Source: an uncultured Muribaculaceae bacterium | GTDB lineage: Bacteria > Bacteroidota > Bacteroidia > Bacteroidales > Muribaculaceae | Reading direction: 5' to 3' | DNA length: 64,000 nt | Assembly: GCA_910578035.1 (NCBI GenBank) | Contig: CAJTOB010000009.1 | Span: 1-64,000, forward strand | Shown: positions 8,856 to 18,334 of the stretch, piece by piece | Numbering within the stretch: the stretch's first letter is position 1 | How the letters are laid out: every line of letters begins with the position of its first letter | Notes under the pieces: model-generated | Database searches by the model: none | What the model saw: the letters and a program-made list of their open reading frames with translations, nothing else | Told to the model about the DNA's origin: nothing | Made by a program: the position numbers and the translations under genes

Positions 8856-11315
8856 ATGGAGTTTGAAAAAAAGATAGGATTCGACTCCGTCCGCGAGCAT
8901 GTGACACGGCTGTGTATATCACAACTCGGCCGTGACCGTTGTGCCGATATGACTTTCGAAAATTCGCCGGCCGTGGTGCGCATGCGTCTCGAGGAGGCTG
9001 CGCAGATGCTTGCCATACTCAATTCCGACAGCGGATTTCCGGCTGAGGCCATCCACGACCGCCGGCAATTGCTGGCGTCGCTCCGCATACCCGGTACTTT
9101 CCCTTCGGAGAGTGAACTGCCAGGCCTGAGAGCTTCGCTTGGTGCGATGGCTGCGATTGCAAATTTCTTTGCAAAGCTTCGTACAGACGACGGCCTGAAG
9201 TCTCCTTATCCGGCGCTCGACGCACTTGCCCGCGACCTGTTTACGTTTCCGCATATCGTTGCGGCAATAGATCGTATAATAGACCGTAACGGCGAAATAA
9301 AGGATAATGCTTCGCCTGAACTTGCCGATATCAGACGTTCTATGGCTGCTGCCGCCGCTTCTATAAACTCGGCCATGCGCCGCGTCATAGCCTCGGCTGT
9401 GCGCGAGGGCTATATTGAGTCGGACACAGTTCCGTCGGTGCGCGACGGTCGCCTTGTGATACCTGTAGCGCCTATGTACAAGCGCAAGATTTCTGGTATC
9501 GTGCAGGGTGAGTCTGCCTCGGGTAAAACCTACTTCATCGAACCGGCTGAGGTAGTGGAAGCCAACAACCGCCTACGAGAGCTTACGGCCGACGAACGGC
9601 GCGAGATTGTGCGTATCCTTACTGCTTTTGCAGATTCCATACGCCCCGATATAGACGAGCTGCTTGGAGCATTCGATTTGCTCGGTGAGTTCGACTTCAT
9701 ATATGCAAAGGCTCGCTATGCCCGCGAGATAGAGGCTGTAATGCCCAATCTTGCCGACGGCCCCGAGCTCGAATGGTATCATGCATGTCATCCCGGTCTC
9801 AAGCTTGCTCTCGAGCGGCAGAGCAAGGAAATCGTGCCGCTCGACATACGCCTTACGCCCGAGCAGCGTCTGCTGATTATTTCCGGCCCTAATGCCGGCG
9901 GCAAGTCGGTTACACTCAAGACCGTGGCGATAGTGCAGTATATGCTGCAATGCGGTCTTTTGCCGCCGGTCTACTCTAACTCGCATGTCGGTGTTTTCGA
10001 CCGAATTTTCCTTGATATCGGCGATGACCAGTCGATAGAAGATGACCTCAGTACATACTCCTCTCATCTGCGCAATATGAAGCGATTCCTTTCGCAGGGC
10101 AACGCTCGTACACTTGTGCTAATCGACGAATTTGGCGGAGGTACCGAGCCTCAGATAGGTGGAGCGATAGCACAGGCTGTACTCAAGCGTCTGAATGAGA
10201 AAGGTATGTGGGGCGTCATAACGACGCACTATCATAATCTCAAACAATTTGCCGAAGAAACTCCCGGTCTGGTGAACGGCTCCATGCTCTACGACCGAAA
10301 CCGCATGCAGCCCATGTTCCGTCTGGCGATAGGGCAGCCCGGCAGTTCGTTTGCCATAGAGATTGCCCGCAAGACGGGTTTCCCCGACGATATAATCGAA
10401 GACGCAAAGGAAATTGTAGGCAGCGATTATGTGAATATGGACCGCTATCTGCTCGATATAGGACGCGACCGCCGCTACTGGGAGCGCAAACGCGATTCCA
10501 TACGACAGAAAGAGCGCCAGCTCGAGGAAACTCTCGCTCGATACGAAGCCGAGATGGAGACCTTGAGGCAGAAGCGACGTGAAATCATCGGCGAGGCCCG
10601 GACCGAGGCTCAGAAGATACTCGAAGGCAGCAATGCGGCCATTGAGCGTACTATCCGCGAAATACGCGAGGCTCAGGCCGATAAAGACCAGACACGCCAG
10701 GCCCGAGAAAAACTTGAGGCAGAGCGCCGTCAGCTCGGAGAAAGCGGAGGCGAGGCTCATCCGTTGTTGTCGAAAAAGCTTCCGGGCAAGAAGAAGCAAC
10801 CCAAGGCCGCTCCGAAGCCTTCGGACGAGCGCCCGATAGCTGTCGGCGACAATGTCGTGATGGCAGACGGCGCATCGACTGTCGGAACTGTTGCAGAAAT
10901 CAACGGCAAGGAAGCTGTGGTTGTATTCGGTCAGATTAAGACCAGGGTGAAACTTTCGAAGATAAAACGGACCATACGCAGTGCTTCGAGCGGGGCTGCA
11001 AAGAGCGGCCTTGTGGAGTCCAAAGGCTATCTTTCGGCTCAGACCTCCGAGTCAAGCCGCGAGCGTCAGCTGGCCTTCAGCCAGCAGATAGATGTGCGTG
11101 GTATGCGTGCAGATGAGGCCGTGCAAGCCGTGATGTATTACATAGACGATGCCATACAGTTCAACAGCAGCCGTGTGCGCATACTTCATGGCACCGGTAC
11201 GGGCGCTCTCCGCCAGGTGATACGGCAATATCTCGGCACTGTCGGGGCCGTGAAAAACTATCACGATGAAGATGTGCGTTTAGGTGGTCCTGGAATAACT
11301 GTAGTGGAATTCTAA
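8856..11315 (+). CDS. mutS2: MutS2 family ATPase/endonuclease
   Basis: MutS2 protein of 819 residues. It lacks the mismatch-recognition domain of MutS and has the core lever/clamp, an ATPase domain with GPNAGGKS (about 344-351), a long coiled coil rich in Arg and Glu (about 540-640), a KOW-like segment, and a C-terminal Smr nuclease domain (about 745-819) with the HGTGTGALR motif. Known members suppress recombination or split collided ribosomes, and the placement directly after smpB fits a ribosome-rescue theme. The start ATG lies 5 bases after the smpB stop. Confidence 0.94.
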   Translation: MEFEKKIGFDSVREHVTRLCISQLGRDRCADMTFENSPAVVRMRLEEAAQMLAILNSDSGFPAEAIHDRRQLLASLRIPGTFPSESELPGLRASLGAMAAIANFFAKLRTDDGLKSPYPALDALARDLFTFPHIVAAIDRIIDRNGEIKDNASPELADIRRSMAAAAASINSAMRRVIASAVREGYIESDTVPSVRDGRLVIPVAPMYKRKISGIVQGESASGKTYFIEPAEVVEANNRLRELTADERREIVRILTAFADSIRPDIDELLGAFDLLGEFDFIYAKARYAREIEAVMPNLADGPELEWYHACHPGLKLALERQSKEIVPLDIRLTPEQRLLIISGPNAGGKSVTLKTVAIVQYMLQCGLLPPVYSNSHVGVFDRIFLDIGDDQSIEDDLSTYSSHLRNMKRFLSQGNARTLVLIDEFGGGTEPQIGGAIAQAVLKRLNEKGMWGVITTHYHNLKQFAEETPGLVNGSMLYDRNRMQPMFRLAIGQPGSSFAIEIARKTGFPDDIIEDAKEIVGSDYVNMDRYLLDIGRDRRYWERKRDSIRQKERQLEETLARYEAEMETLRQKRREIIGEARTEAQKILEGSNAAIERTIREIREAQADKDQTRQAREKLEAERRQLGESGGEAHPLLSKKLPGKKKQPKAAPKPSDERPIAVGDNVVMADGASTVGTVAEINGKEAVVVFGQIKTRVKLSKIKRTIRSASSGAAKSGLVESKGYLSAQTSESSRERQLAFSQQIDVRGMRADEAVQAVMYYIDDAIQFNSSRVRILHGTGTGALRQVIRQYLGTVGAVKNYHDEDVRLGGPGITVVEF

Positions 11316-11321
11316 AAAGTT

Positions 11322-11882
11322 ATGTTAGGCAATCTGTTTCTGACATTTGCAAAAATCGGCGCATTCACTTTTGGAGGCGGATGGGCTATGATTTCGATAA
11401 TAGAGCGCGAGGTGGTCGACAAAAATCAATGGCTCAAACGCGATGAATTTCTTGATTTATTGGCCGTAGCACAGTCTTTGCCGGGTATTCTCGCGGTAAA
11501 TATATCTGTAGTTGTCGGCGATAAGCTGCGCGGCCTTAAGGGGAGTATAGCGGCTTCTGCAGGCACTATTATGCCGTGCTTCCTGATTATACTTGCAATT
11601 GCGATGTTCCTCACCCCGGAGACCATTACCTCCAACCCGGTTCTTACAGCTATTTTCAAGGGCATCAGGCCTGCTGTGGTGGCACTTATCGTCGCTCCGG
11701 TCATAACTACCGCCCGCTCTGCCGGAATAGGCTGGAAGACCGCGTGGATTCCGGCTGCGGTCGCACTGCTGATATGGTCGAAGTGGCCGATTGTGTCGAA
11801 TCCGATATTGTATATAGCGCTTGGAGGCCTCGTCGGCTGGTGGCTGGCACGGCGCAGTCATAAGATATTGAAGGACAAATGA
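11322..11882 (+). CDS. Chromate transporter half-protein (CHR domain), first
   Basis: Membrane protein of 186 residues, one CHR domain. It shows the family signature near the N-terminus (FTFGGGWAMISIIEREVV) and the QSLPGILAVN segment, then several TM helices. Short-chain CHR proteins are usually encoded as adjacent pairs with opposite topology and act together. Chromate export is known for some members; the natural substrate in a gut anaerobe is not clear. The stop overlaps the second CHR gene by 4 bases. Confidence 0.88.
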   Translation: MLGNLFLTFAKIGAFTFGGGWAMISIIEREVVDKNQWLKRDEFLDLLAVAQSLPGILAVNISVVVGDKLRGLKGSIAASAGTIMPCFLIILAIAMFLTPETITSNPVLTAIFKGIRPAVVALIVAPVITTARSAGIGWKTAWIPAAVALLIWSKWPIVSNPILYIALGGLVGWWLARRSHKILKDK

Positions 11883-12451
11883 TGATATATCTACGTCTTA
11901 TATGGAGCTATCTCAAGATAGGCTTCTTTGGTTTCGGAGGCGGCTATGCGATGCTTGCCCTTATTGAGAATGAAATCGTGACGCCGGGCTGGATAAGCGA
12001 GCAGACATTCACCGATATAGTGGCTATCTCGCAGATGACCCCCGGCCCTATAGGCATCAATTCGGCCACTTATATAGGCTATGTAGCTCCTGGAGTTTCT
12101 TCGCCGGCTCTTTCATCGCCCGTTTGGGGAATAATTGGATCTCTGCTTTGCACTCTGGTTGTGATTCTGCCCTCGTTTGTGCTTGTGCGCTACGTAGGGC
12201 ATTATATAACGAAGCATCGCGACAGCGTGACTCTGAAAGGTATCTTTGCCGGATTGCGCCCCGTTGTTGTAGGGCTGATAGCCTCGGCGGCACTTCTGCT
12301 GATGAACGGGCAGAACTTCGGCACGGAGACAGACGATATCGTCAAAAGTATATTATTGTCGCTTGCCTCCCTGGCGGCAGTTCTGTTTACAAAAATTCAC
12401 CCCATCGCCGTAATATGCGCGGCAGGTCTGATTGGCTATTTTATTTTCTGA
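11879..12451 (+). CDS. Chromate transporter half-protein (CHR domain), second
   Basis: The 190-residue partner of the preceding CHR gene. It carries the same signatures in a variant form: FGFGGGYAMLALIENEIV near the start and QMTPGPIGINSATYIGY in the next loop. The two differ enough to be distinct subunits, not a recent duplication. Its TGA stop shares one base with the folC ATG (TGATG). Confidence 0.88.
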   Translation: MMIYLRLIWSYLKIGFFGFGGGYAMLALIENEIVTPGWISEQTFTDIVAISQMTPGPIGINSATYIGYVAPGVSSPALSSPVWGIIGSLLCTLVVILPSFVLVRYVGHYITKHRDSVTLKGIFAGLRPVVVGLIASAALLLMNGQNFGTETDDIVKSILLSLASLAAVLFTKIHPIAVICAAGLIGYFIF

Positions 12452-13743
12452 TGGCATACCAGGATTCTATCGAGTGGCTTTTCAATCAGGTGCCCATGTT
12501 TCAGAACGTGGGTGCAAAAGCTTACAAGCCCGGTCTTTGTGCTACACTCGCTCTTGCAGCCGAGTATGGCAACCCACATAAATCGTTCCCTACGATACAT
12601 ATAGCCGGAACCAACGGCAAGGGTAGCACGGCTCACACGATAGCCGCTGTGCTTCAGGCTGCCGGATATAAGGTCGGGCTTTATACGTCGCCTCATCTTG
12701 TCGACTTCCGCGAACGCATAAGAGTGAACGGTGTCATGGCAGATAGAGATTTCGTTGAGAAGTTCATAGAGGATTTCAGAGCCTCTATGCCCAGGAAAAA
12801 CGAGCCGAGTTTTTTCGAGTTGACAACGGTCATGGCATTCCGTTATTTTGCGGATTGCGGCGTTGATGTTGCAGTAATCGAGACAGGTCTCGGAGGCCGG
12901 CTCGACAGTACCAATATAATATCGCCGGCGCTTGCCGTTATCACAAATATTTCGCTGGACCATACAGCATTGCTGGGCAAGACTGAAGAAGAGATAGCAG
13001 TAGAGAAAGCCGGCATAATAAAGCCGATGACTCCTGTAGTGATAGGTAATGCTGCCGGCGGAGTCCGCAAGGTTTTCGAAGATAAGGCAGCTCAAATGAG
13101 AGCGCCGATATTGTTTGCCTGCGACAAAAAGCTGTTCACACCTTGGAAAAGCAAGGATAGGATTATCTATGCCGGCACTCCATGGGGCGAGATTGAAGGC
13201 GAACTTACCGGAGACTGTCAGGTGGAGAATGCGGCAACGGTGATGACGGCTCTTGGAGTATTGTGTGAGCGTTTTTCTGCAATCGACGAAGCCGCAGTAG
13301 CGAGGGGTTTTGCGGAGGTATGCGAGCTCACCGGTCTGATGGGCCGTTGGATGACAGTCAAGGACGCCCTTGTGCGTACGGTCTGCGATACCGGCCACAA
13401 TATAGGCGGCTGGCATTGGCTCGGGCCTAAACTTCGCGAAATTTCAGTATCTGAGGGAACTCTGAGAATGGTTGTCGGCTTTGTAAACGACAAGGACGTA
13501 GCCGCCATTATGGCTGAAATGCCCCGCAATGCGGTATATTACTTCGCTACGCCTTCGGTAAACCGTGGCCGCACAGCCGAATCAACTCTCGAAGCTGCCC
13601 GAGTTGCGGGGCTCGATGGCCGAGCCTTCAGTTCGGTCCGCGAGGCATATGCTGCCGCTGTGGACGATTCCGGCTCTGACGATACCGTTTTCGTAGGCGG
13701 AAGCACATTCATTGTCGCCGACTTCCTCTCTTCGCGGAGCTGA
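12451..13743 (+). CDS. folC: Folylpolyglutamate / dihydrofolate synthase
   Basis: Mur-ligase family enzyme of 430 residues that adds glutamate to folates (and possibly makes dihydrofolate from dihydropteroate) using ATP in the cytoplasm. The P-loop GTNGKGST (about 53-60) and the typical GLGGRLDSTN segment are present, as is the C-terminal region with DTGHN. The open frame extends upstream to 12124. The ATG at 12451 is chosen because it is joined to the upstream stop, and the extension would overlap the second CHR gene in another frame and resembles nothing. It abuts the convergent msrAB gene with zero bases between stop codons. Confidence 0.92.
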   Translation: MAYQDSIEWLFNQVPMFQNVGAKAYKPGLCATLALAAEYGNPHKSFPTIHIAGTNGKGSTAHTIAAVLQAAGYKVGLYTSPHLVDFRERIRVNGVMADRDFVEKFIEDFRASMPRKNEPSFFELTTVMAFRYFADCGVDVAVIETGLGGRLDSTNIISPALAVITNISLDHTALLGKTEEEIAVEKAGIIKPMTPVVIGNAAGGVRKVFEDKAAQMRAPILFACDKKLFTPWKSKDRIIYAGTPWGEIEGELTGDCQVENAATVMTALGVLCERFSAIDEAAVARGFAEVCELTGLMGRWMTVKDALVRTVCDTGHNIGGWHWLGPKLREISVSEGTLRMVVGFVNDKDVAAIMAEMPRNAVYYFATPSVNRGRTAESTLEAARVAGLDGRAFSSVREAYAAAVDDSGSDDTVFVGGSTFIVADFLSSRS

Positions 13744-14688
13744 TTATTTTATGTAGGGTATATACTTCCCATATCCCTCTGCTTCCATTTTTTCGAGAGG
13801 AATGAAGCGGAGCGAGGCCGAGTTTATACAGTAGCGGAGGCCGCCGGCTTCGGCAGGACCGTCGGGGAACACATGGCCTAAATGAGCACCCGATGAAGAA
13901 GATTTCACTTCGGTGCGGACACGGCCATATGAAGTGTCTATGCTTTCGTCGATAAGAGTTTCGTCTATCGGGCGCGTGAAGGCCGGCCATCCGCAGCCTG
14001 AATTATACTTATTGGTAGACAGAAAGAGGGGAGTACCGTCTGTGATGTCTACATATATGCCCTTACGGAATTCATTGTCATATTCGTTTGTGAACGGACG
14101 TTCGGTAGCTGCATTCTGAGTCACTTCCCACTGAAGGGGTGTCAGACGCTTACGCAGTTCGCTTTTATCAACTTTGGTGGTGCGCGCGGCAATCTCTTTG
14201 GCCTCTTTGAAAAGAGCCGGGTTCACGTGGCAGTAGCCGCCTGGATTTTTATAGAGATAATCCTGATGGTAATCTTCGGCCGGATAAAAGTTTTTCAGAG
14301 GCAAGCACTCGATTGCAATCGGCTCGCTGTAGCGGCGCTGCAGCGTGGCAAGGTCGGTTTCAATCACGGCAGCATCAGCCGGGTCGGTATAATATATGCC
14401 TGTGCGGTACTGTGTGCCGCGGTCGCCTCCCTGGCGGTTTACCGACAGCGGGTCTATGCTCTTGAAATATAGTTGCAGAAGGTCTGTGAGACCGACGCTG
14501 TCGGGGTCGTATTCAACTTTGACGGCTTCGGCGGCGCCTGTGCGCCCTGTGCAGACTTGTTCGTACGAAGGGTTGGCTATTGAGCTGTTTGCATAGCCGG
14601 CTACAGTGGAATCCACGCCTGGCACCAGCGAAAAAAGGTGTGCGGTGCCCCAGAAGCAGCCGCCCGCAATATATATTGTCTTCAGCAT
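13744..14688 (-). CDS. msrAB: Fused peptide-methionine sulfoxide reductase MsrA-MsrB
   Basis: Bifunctional repair enzyme that reduces the S- and R-isomers of methionine sulfoxide in proteins. The MsrA half holds the catalytic Cys in GGCFWG (about residue 11). The MsrB half has [19 protein letters not shown], and the catalytic Cys in [11 protein letters not shown]. The usual MsrB zinc ligands, two CxxC pairs, are absent, so this is a zinc-free MsrB. No signal peptide is seen, so it is cytoplasmic. An ATG at 14712 is in frame, but it lies within about 2 bases of the -7 element at 14714-14721. The ATG at 14688 gives a normal leader and the usual N-terminus, so I prefer it. Confidence 0.93.
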   Translation of the reverse strand: MLKTIYIAGGCFWGTAHLFSLVPGVDSTVAGYANSSIANPSYEQVCTGRTGAAEAVKVEYDPDSVGLTDLLQLYFKSIDPLSVNRQGGDRGTQYRTGIYYTDPADAAVIETDLATLQRRYSEPIAIECLPLKNFYPAEDYHQDYLYKNPGGYCHVNPALFKEAKEIAARTTKVDKSELRKRLTPLQWEVTQNAATERPFTNEYDNEFRKGIYVDITDGTPLFLSTNKYNSGCGWPAFTRPIDETLIDESIDTSYGRVRTEVKSSSSGAHLGHVFPDGPAEAGGLRYCINSASLRFIPLEKMEAEGYGKYIPYIK

Positions 14689-14713
14689 AATCATTTTTTT
14701 AAGTATAAACATT

Positions 14714-14721
14714 CAAAGATA
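14714..14721 (-). promoter_or_regulatory. -7 element for msrAB
   Basis: TATCTTTG on the minus strand. No good TTG at the -33 position. It lies back to back with the promoter of the gene at 14780. Confidence 0.45.
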
Positions 14722-14731
14722 CTCAAATAGT

Positions 14732-14761
14732 TTCGGAATCACATAAAAAAGGCTACCTTTG
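14732..14761 (+). promoter_or_regulatory. Promoter of the 14780 gene
   Basis: TTC (14732-14734, one off TTG), 19 bases, then TACCTTTG (14754-14761). The ATG at 14780 follows after 18 bases. Confidence 0.5.
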
Positions 14762-14779
14762 TATGAATTAAAAAACTAT

Positions 14780-16339
14780 ATGGCAAAGAATAAGAAAAAC
14801 CAGCCGAAACCATTTAAAAAGTCAGCCATAACTTTGGCAGAGTTCCGCTCTAGTCATTTTTTAGGCAAAGGATTTAATACAGATATGTATTATGTCGGTT
14901 TTGCCAACACTCTCTATCCTATACTGAAGAAGATGATAGGAGAGAATTCGAAATTCAGTGATGCTGCTGTCCGCAATTTGGTGTTGAACCTGGTATGCTA
15001 TCTTGAAGACCTTGTGTCGCAAACGGGTGTATGGGAAGCGTTTGTGTCGTTGCATAAAAAGAAATATGGCAGAGAAATGCCTTTTTTTGATACCGACGAC
15101 GAATACTATAGTCGTGAGTTTCCTTGTGTGCAGGCTATATGTTTTCTTATTTGGTTTACATTGAACGGTTATTCATCCGATACATTCCTTAATCCTTGTA
15201 ATCCGTTTACCAGGATAATGGCCGAAGCACTAACGCCTATGCTTATGGATGCCTATGACAACGCACCTGATACTCCCGGCCGACCTAAGCTGTTGCCGGA
15301 AGATGAGCTTAAAGTACCTCTGTTTTATCAGATAAGAAATCTTTGTTACTGGCTCTGTACAAGATGCTATCTAACCCGTATTCGCGATACTGAGTCAATT
15401 TCGACACAACTTGAGGCCGTTGCATCAGATTTCTTTGGAATGGAGGATACCTCATATATTAAAGAGGCATATCTTTCCTTTAATACCAAAATCGGGCCTC
15501 TTGGCATAAAGCCACAGGAATGGCTGGAGGAAATACTGGAATTGTATCCTGAAGAAGGCGAGAATCAATTCATTCACTTGGTGAAAGGTCTGGAATCCTT
15601 GCCATATTCGATTTATACCTATAGAGAGGTAAGGAAGGACGGTGCAATTCTCAGAGCCTTAAATGGCGATGAAATGAATCTGTCGGCCTATACGATGCCA
15701 AATTTAGAAATGCCATCTGGAGTGGCTCCCGGTGGTTCTGCTTTTATGTCGTTGGTTTTATTTGATGGGCAGTGGATGCTCAATGGCCTCGGCATGCAGG
15801 GTGCTCCGGCCGAATTATATCAAAAAGCCCGTGAGAATTGGCTGAAAAACAATGAAGACAGGAAGTGTACATACGATTTAATGTTCAAACGTCTAAAAAA
15901 GAAGCGGATTGGAATATGCTCCGGGTATGATGACTATATCAGTATGTTTCCGGAGATAGACCGTGAACGCTTCATGAATGTGCCCGATGATATCAAAAAT
16001 TGCGAAAATCTTCTATATTTCCTAAACAGTGATTCGACACTTACATTCCTGCCTAAATGGGGGCGGTGTGTAAAACTACGCGGCAATAAATTCTATGACA
16101 AGAAAGAAGCCGAGGAAGACGCGCTGTGCCTGATTCTGGACCATGATCTTACCACGCCGGAAATGAGGTCTTGCCTTATTGACAATAATCTGGTGCCTGA
16201 TGCAGCCTTAAACTCTCTTGAGTCTGTTAATGCGGGCAAGACTCTCTTTCAGAACAACATAAGGTTTTTGAATGACTATGTCGGTCGCGACGGTGTCGAA
16301 GTTTTTTCAGAAGATATGAATCTTGCAGACGAAAAATAA
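14780..16339 (+). CDS. Uncharacterised 519-residue cytoplasmic protein
   Basis: I do not recognise this protein. It has a basic, Lys/Asn-rich start, no signal peptide and no TM helix. It is mostly alpha-helical by composition in the first 250 residues, with many aromatic residues and clusters such as CYWLCTRCYLTRIRD. The second half (about 280-420) is more beta-like, with Gly/Pro-rich loops (MPSGVAPGGSAF). No nucleotide-binding or metal motif stands out. The DNA is more AT-rich than the neighbours, with more TTA and ATA codons, which may mean later arrival. The TTG at 14759 could extend it by 7 residues, but the ATG at 14780 fits the promoter better. The next gene starts 6 bases on. Confidence 0.7.
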   Translation: MAKNKKNQPKPFKKSAITLAEFRSSHFLGKGFNTDMYYVGFANTLYPILKKMIGENSKFSDAAVRNLVLNLVCYLEDLVSQTGVWEAFVSLHKKKYGREMPFFDTDDEYYSREFPCVQAICFLIWFTLNGYSSDTFLNPCNPFTRIMAEALTPMLMDAYDNAPDTPGRPKLLPEDELKVPLFYQIRNLCYWLCTRCYLTRIRDTESISTQLEAVASDFFGMEDTSYIKEAYLSFNTKIGPLGIKPQEWLEEILELYPEEGENQFIHLVKGLESLPYSIYTYREVRKDGAILRALNGDEMNLSAYTMPNLEMPSGVAPGGSAFMSLVLFDGQWMLNGLGMQGAPAELYQKARENWLKNNEDRKCTYDLMFKRLKKKRIGICSGYDDYISMFPEIDRERFMNVPDDIKNCENLLYFLNSDSTLTFLPKWGRCVKLRGNKFYDKKEAEEDALCLILDHDLTTPEMRSCLIDNNLVPDAALNSLESVNAGKTLFQNNIRFLNDYVGRDGVEVFSEDMNLADEK

Positions 16340-16345
16340 AATACG

Positions 16346-17227
16346 ATGAGACAGACGCTTAAGAACGACCTACTGACGGTCGAAATAGATTCGTTCGGAG
16401 CAGAGCTCCAGAGTATAACGAGCAATACAACACATTATAGCTATCTATGGCACGGCGACAAGACCTACTGGGGCCGTCGTTCGCCGGTACTGTTTCCGCT
16501 TGTAGGCTCCGTCTGGAACGGAAAGTACCGTATGGACGGCAAAGAGTTTGCTCTCGGGCAGCACGGTTTTGCCCGAGACCGAGAGTTTACGGTCGTTGAA
16601 GATTGCCCCGAGGACGAGGCGTGGTTCTGTCTGGAGGCCGACGACAGCACTCTCGAGCTATATCCGCGCCGTTTCCGCCTTGAGATAGGCTATCGTCTGC
16701 AAGGTGAGCGTATTACTGTGATGTGGCGCGTCTCCAATCTCGACGACAAGCCTATGGCATTTCATATCGGGGCCCACCCGGCATTCAACTATCCCGAGTT
16801 CAACGCCGCAGACCCGGTGCATGCCTATGTACTTTTCGACAGACAGGAAATCGCTACCCAGCGCATTGCCGAAAAGGGCTGTGTCGGTGACGGCGAGTTT
16901 GCAGTGTCGCTCGACAGCGAGCACATGCTGCCGCTTACCGGCGAGACATTCGAGCACAATGCCCTTATTCTTGCCGACAGCCAGGTGCGCCGGGTGTCGC
17001 TTCTCGACAAGGCTCGTCGCCCCTATCTGTCCTTGCTTTTCAATGCACCTCTGGTAGGTCTCTGGGCGCCTTCTCCTTCAGCTCCTTTTATGTGTGTGGA
17101 GCCCTGGTGGGGCCGTTGCGACCGAGCCGGGTTCGAAGGTGACTTCTCAGAGCGCGAATATACCAATATCATAGCTCCCGGAGAGACCTTCCGTGCTCAA
17201 TATATGATAATTATTGAAGATGTCTGA
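16346..17227 (+). CDS. Aldose 1-epimerase-like protein (YeaD/LacX type)
   Basis: A 293-residue beta-sandwich protein of the galactose mutarotase superfamily. It has the recurring LWHGD.. WGRRSPVLFPLVG segment near 35-55, QHGFARD near 71-77, FHIGAHPAFNYP near 141-152, and EPWWGRCD near 250-257. The two histidines and the glutamate/aspartate set fit the sugar-binding pocket of the LacX/YeaD group, which interconvert alpha and beta anomers of sugars or sugar phosphates. The true substrate is unknown. It is followed after 2 bases by the tethered regulator gene. Confidence 0.85.
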   Translation: MRQTLKNDLLTVEIDSFGAELQSITSNTTHYSYLWHGDKTYWGRRSPVLFPLVGSVWNGKYRMDGKEFALGQHGFARDREFTVVEDCPEDEAWFCLEADDSTLELYPRRFRLEIGYRLQGERITVMWRVSNLDDKPMAFHIGAHPAFNYPEFNAADPVHAYVLFDRQEIATQRIAEKGCVGDGEFAVSLDSEHMLPLTGETFEHNALILADSQVRRVSLLDKARRPYLSLLFNAPLVGLWAPSPSAPFMCVEPWWGRCDRAGFEGDFSEREYTNIIAPGETFRAQYMIIIEDV

Positions 17228-17229
17228 AT

Positions 17230-18201
17230 ATGAGGTGGCTGCCATATCTGATTGTTGTGCTCCTTGCTACGGCATGTTCTTATTCGGGCGTTCACTCGGG
17301 CCGAGGCTTCGACGAGGCCGAGGCGCTGATACAGACCGACCCTGCGGCCGCTCTTGAAAAGCTGAATGCCTACGACCTAAGCCGTTTCGACGATTCGGCA
17401 ACAATGGCCCGCTGGGCTTTGCTCTATAGCGAGGCTCTTGCCGTCAACAATCTGACAGCACCGACCGATACAATTGTCAACATAGCCATAGATTATTACG
17501 GCCGTCATGGCCGTAACGATGAATTCCGTCGCGCCTCGCGGCTGAAAGCTCTGATACAGGCAGGCGAACGACGCGACGAGCTTGCTACCGCCCTCTATCT
17601 GCAGAAAGAGAAGGAGTTTATGCTTTATAAGGAGCGCTCTGTGCGCGGATTGTATATTGCGGCATGCGCTATTGTTCTGATACTGGCCGGCGGCGTCATT
17701 GTGTGGCAGCATCAACGGCTTAAAATCAAGAATCTTGAGAATAATGCTCTGATAAGCGAGGCTTCTGGCCTGCGCGATGAGTGTTCGGCTCTATCAACGA
17801 AGCTCAATGGCTCTCTTGCTAACCGCTTCGGCGTGATAGACGAACTTTGCCAGACTTACTATGAGTCGCAAGGCACTAAAACGGAGAAAAAAGCTATTAT
17901 TGACAAGGTTAAATCGCAAATCGATGCCTTGAAAGCCGATGAAGGTCTTTTTGCAGAAATGGAGCACTCCGTCAATGCCTGCCGAAACGATTTGCTGTCG
18001 CTCCTTAAGGAAGAATGGCCGGACATAAAGCCCGACGATTATCGTCTGGAAGTCTATCTGGCCTCCGGGCTTTCCAACCGCACAATTGCGCTTCTGATAG
18101 GGGAGAGCATAGACGTGGTGTATAAACGGAAATCGAGGCTCAAAGCACGCCTCTCGGCGTCTGCACTGCCTCATTCCGGGCTCTTTCTATCGGTTTTTTG
18201 A
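17230..18201 (+). CDS. Membrane-tethered HTH regulator with lipoprotein-like N-terminus
   Basis: Protein of 323 residues in three parts. It begins with a signal that ends in a lipobox (LLATAC, Cys16). A TPR-like helical region in the periplasm (about 25-130) follows, then a single TM helix (about 140-160). The cytoplasmic part has a coiled coil (about 160-240) and a C-terminal helix-turn-helix (about 270-308) with LSNRTIALLI and VVYKRKSRLK. The layout matches a Bacteroidota group of one-component membrane regulators. If Cys16 is lipidated, the protein is anchored at both ends of its periplasmic part. It may control the beta-barrel gene just downstream, which has a dyad across its promoter. 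The start ATG is 2 bases after the epimerase stop, and a terminator follows. Confidence 0.72.
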   Translation: MRWLPYLIVVLLATACSYSGVHSGRGFDEAEALIQTDPAAALEKLNAYDLSRFDDSATMARWALLYSEALAVNNLTAPTDTIVNIAIDYYGRHGRNDEFRRASRLKALIQAGERRDELATALYLQKEKEFMLYKERSVRGLYIAACAIVLILAGGVIVWQHQRLKIKNLENNALISEASGLRDECSALSTKLNGSLANRFGVIDELCQTYYESQGTKTEKKAIIDKVKSQIDALKADEGLFAEMEHSVNACRNDLLSLLKEEWPDIKPDDYRLEVYLASGLSNRTIALLIGESIDVVYKRKSRLKARLSASALPHSGLFLSVF

Positions 18202-18252
18202 GTGCGGTCAGATTATTTTGAATAGTAGCCTTGTAATGGCTTGATATATAGC

Positions 18253-18285
18253 GCGGTCTGAGCTTAGTGGTCAGGCCGCTTTTTT
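18253..18285 (+). terminator. Rho-independent terminator
   Basis: GCGGTCTGA / TCAGGCCGC 9-bp stem with one G-T pair, 9-base loop, then six T. It ends the epimerase-regulator operon. Confidence 0.85.
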
Positions 18286-18334
18286 GTATTATATGGCTTC
18301 ATAGCGATAATTTTGCCATAAAAAATATCGCTAT
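18284..18334 (+). promoter_or_regulatory. Promoter with overlapping dyad for the beta-barrel gene
   Basis: TTG at 18284-18286, 21 bases, then TAATTTTG at 18308-18315. A perfect 9-bp inverted repeat ATAGCGATA (18301-18309) and TATCGCTAT (18326-18334) flanks the -7 element and the start region and reaches into the ATG. Because the transcript starts inside it, the dyad should act as DNA, probably as an operator. Confidence 0.6.

Noticed and set aside
12124..12450. N-terminal extension of folC
   Set aside because: It overlaps the second CHR gene in another frame and has no similarity to FolC. The ATG at 12451 is coupled to the upstream stop.
12436..13416. 326-residue antisense frame
   Set aside because: Antisense shadow of folC without a family match.
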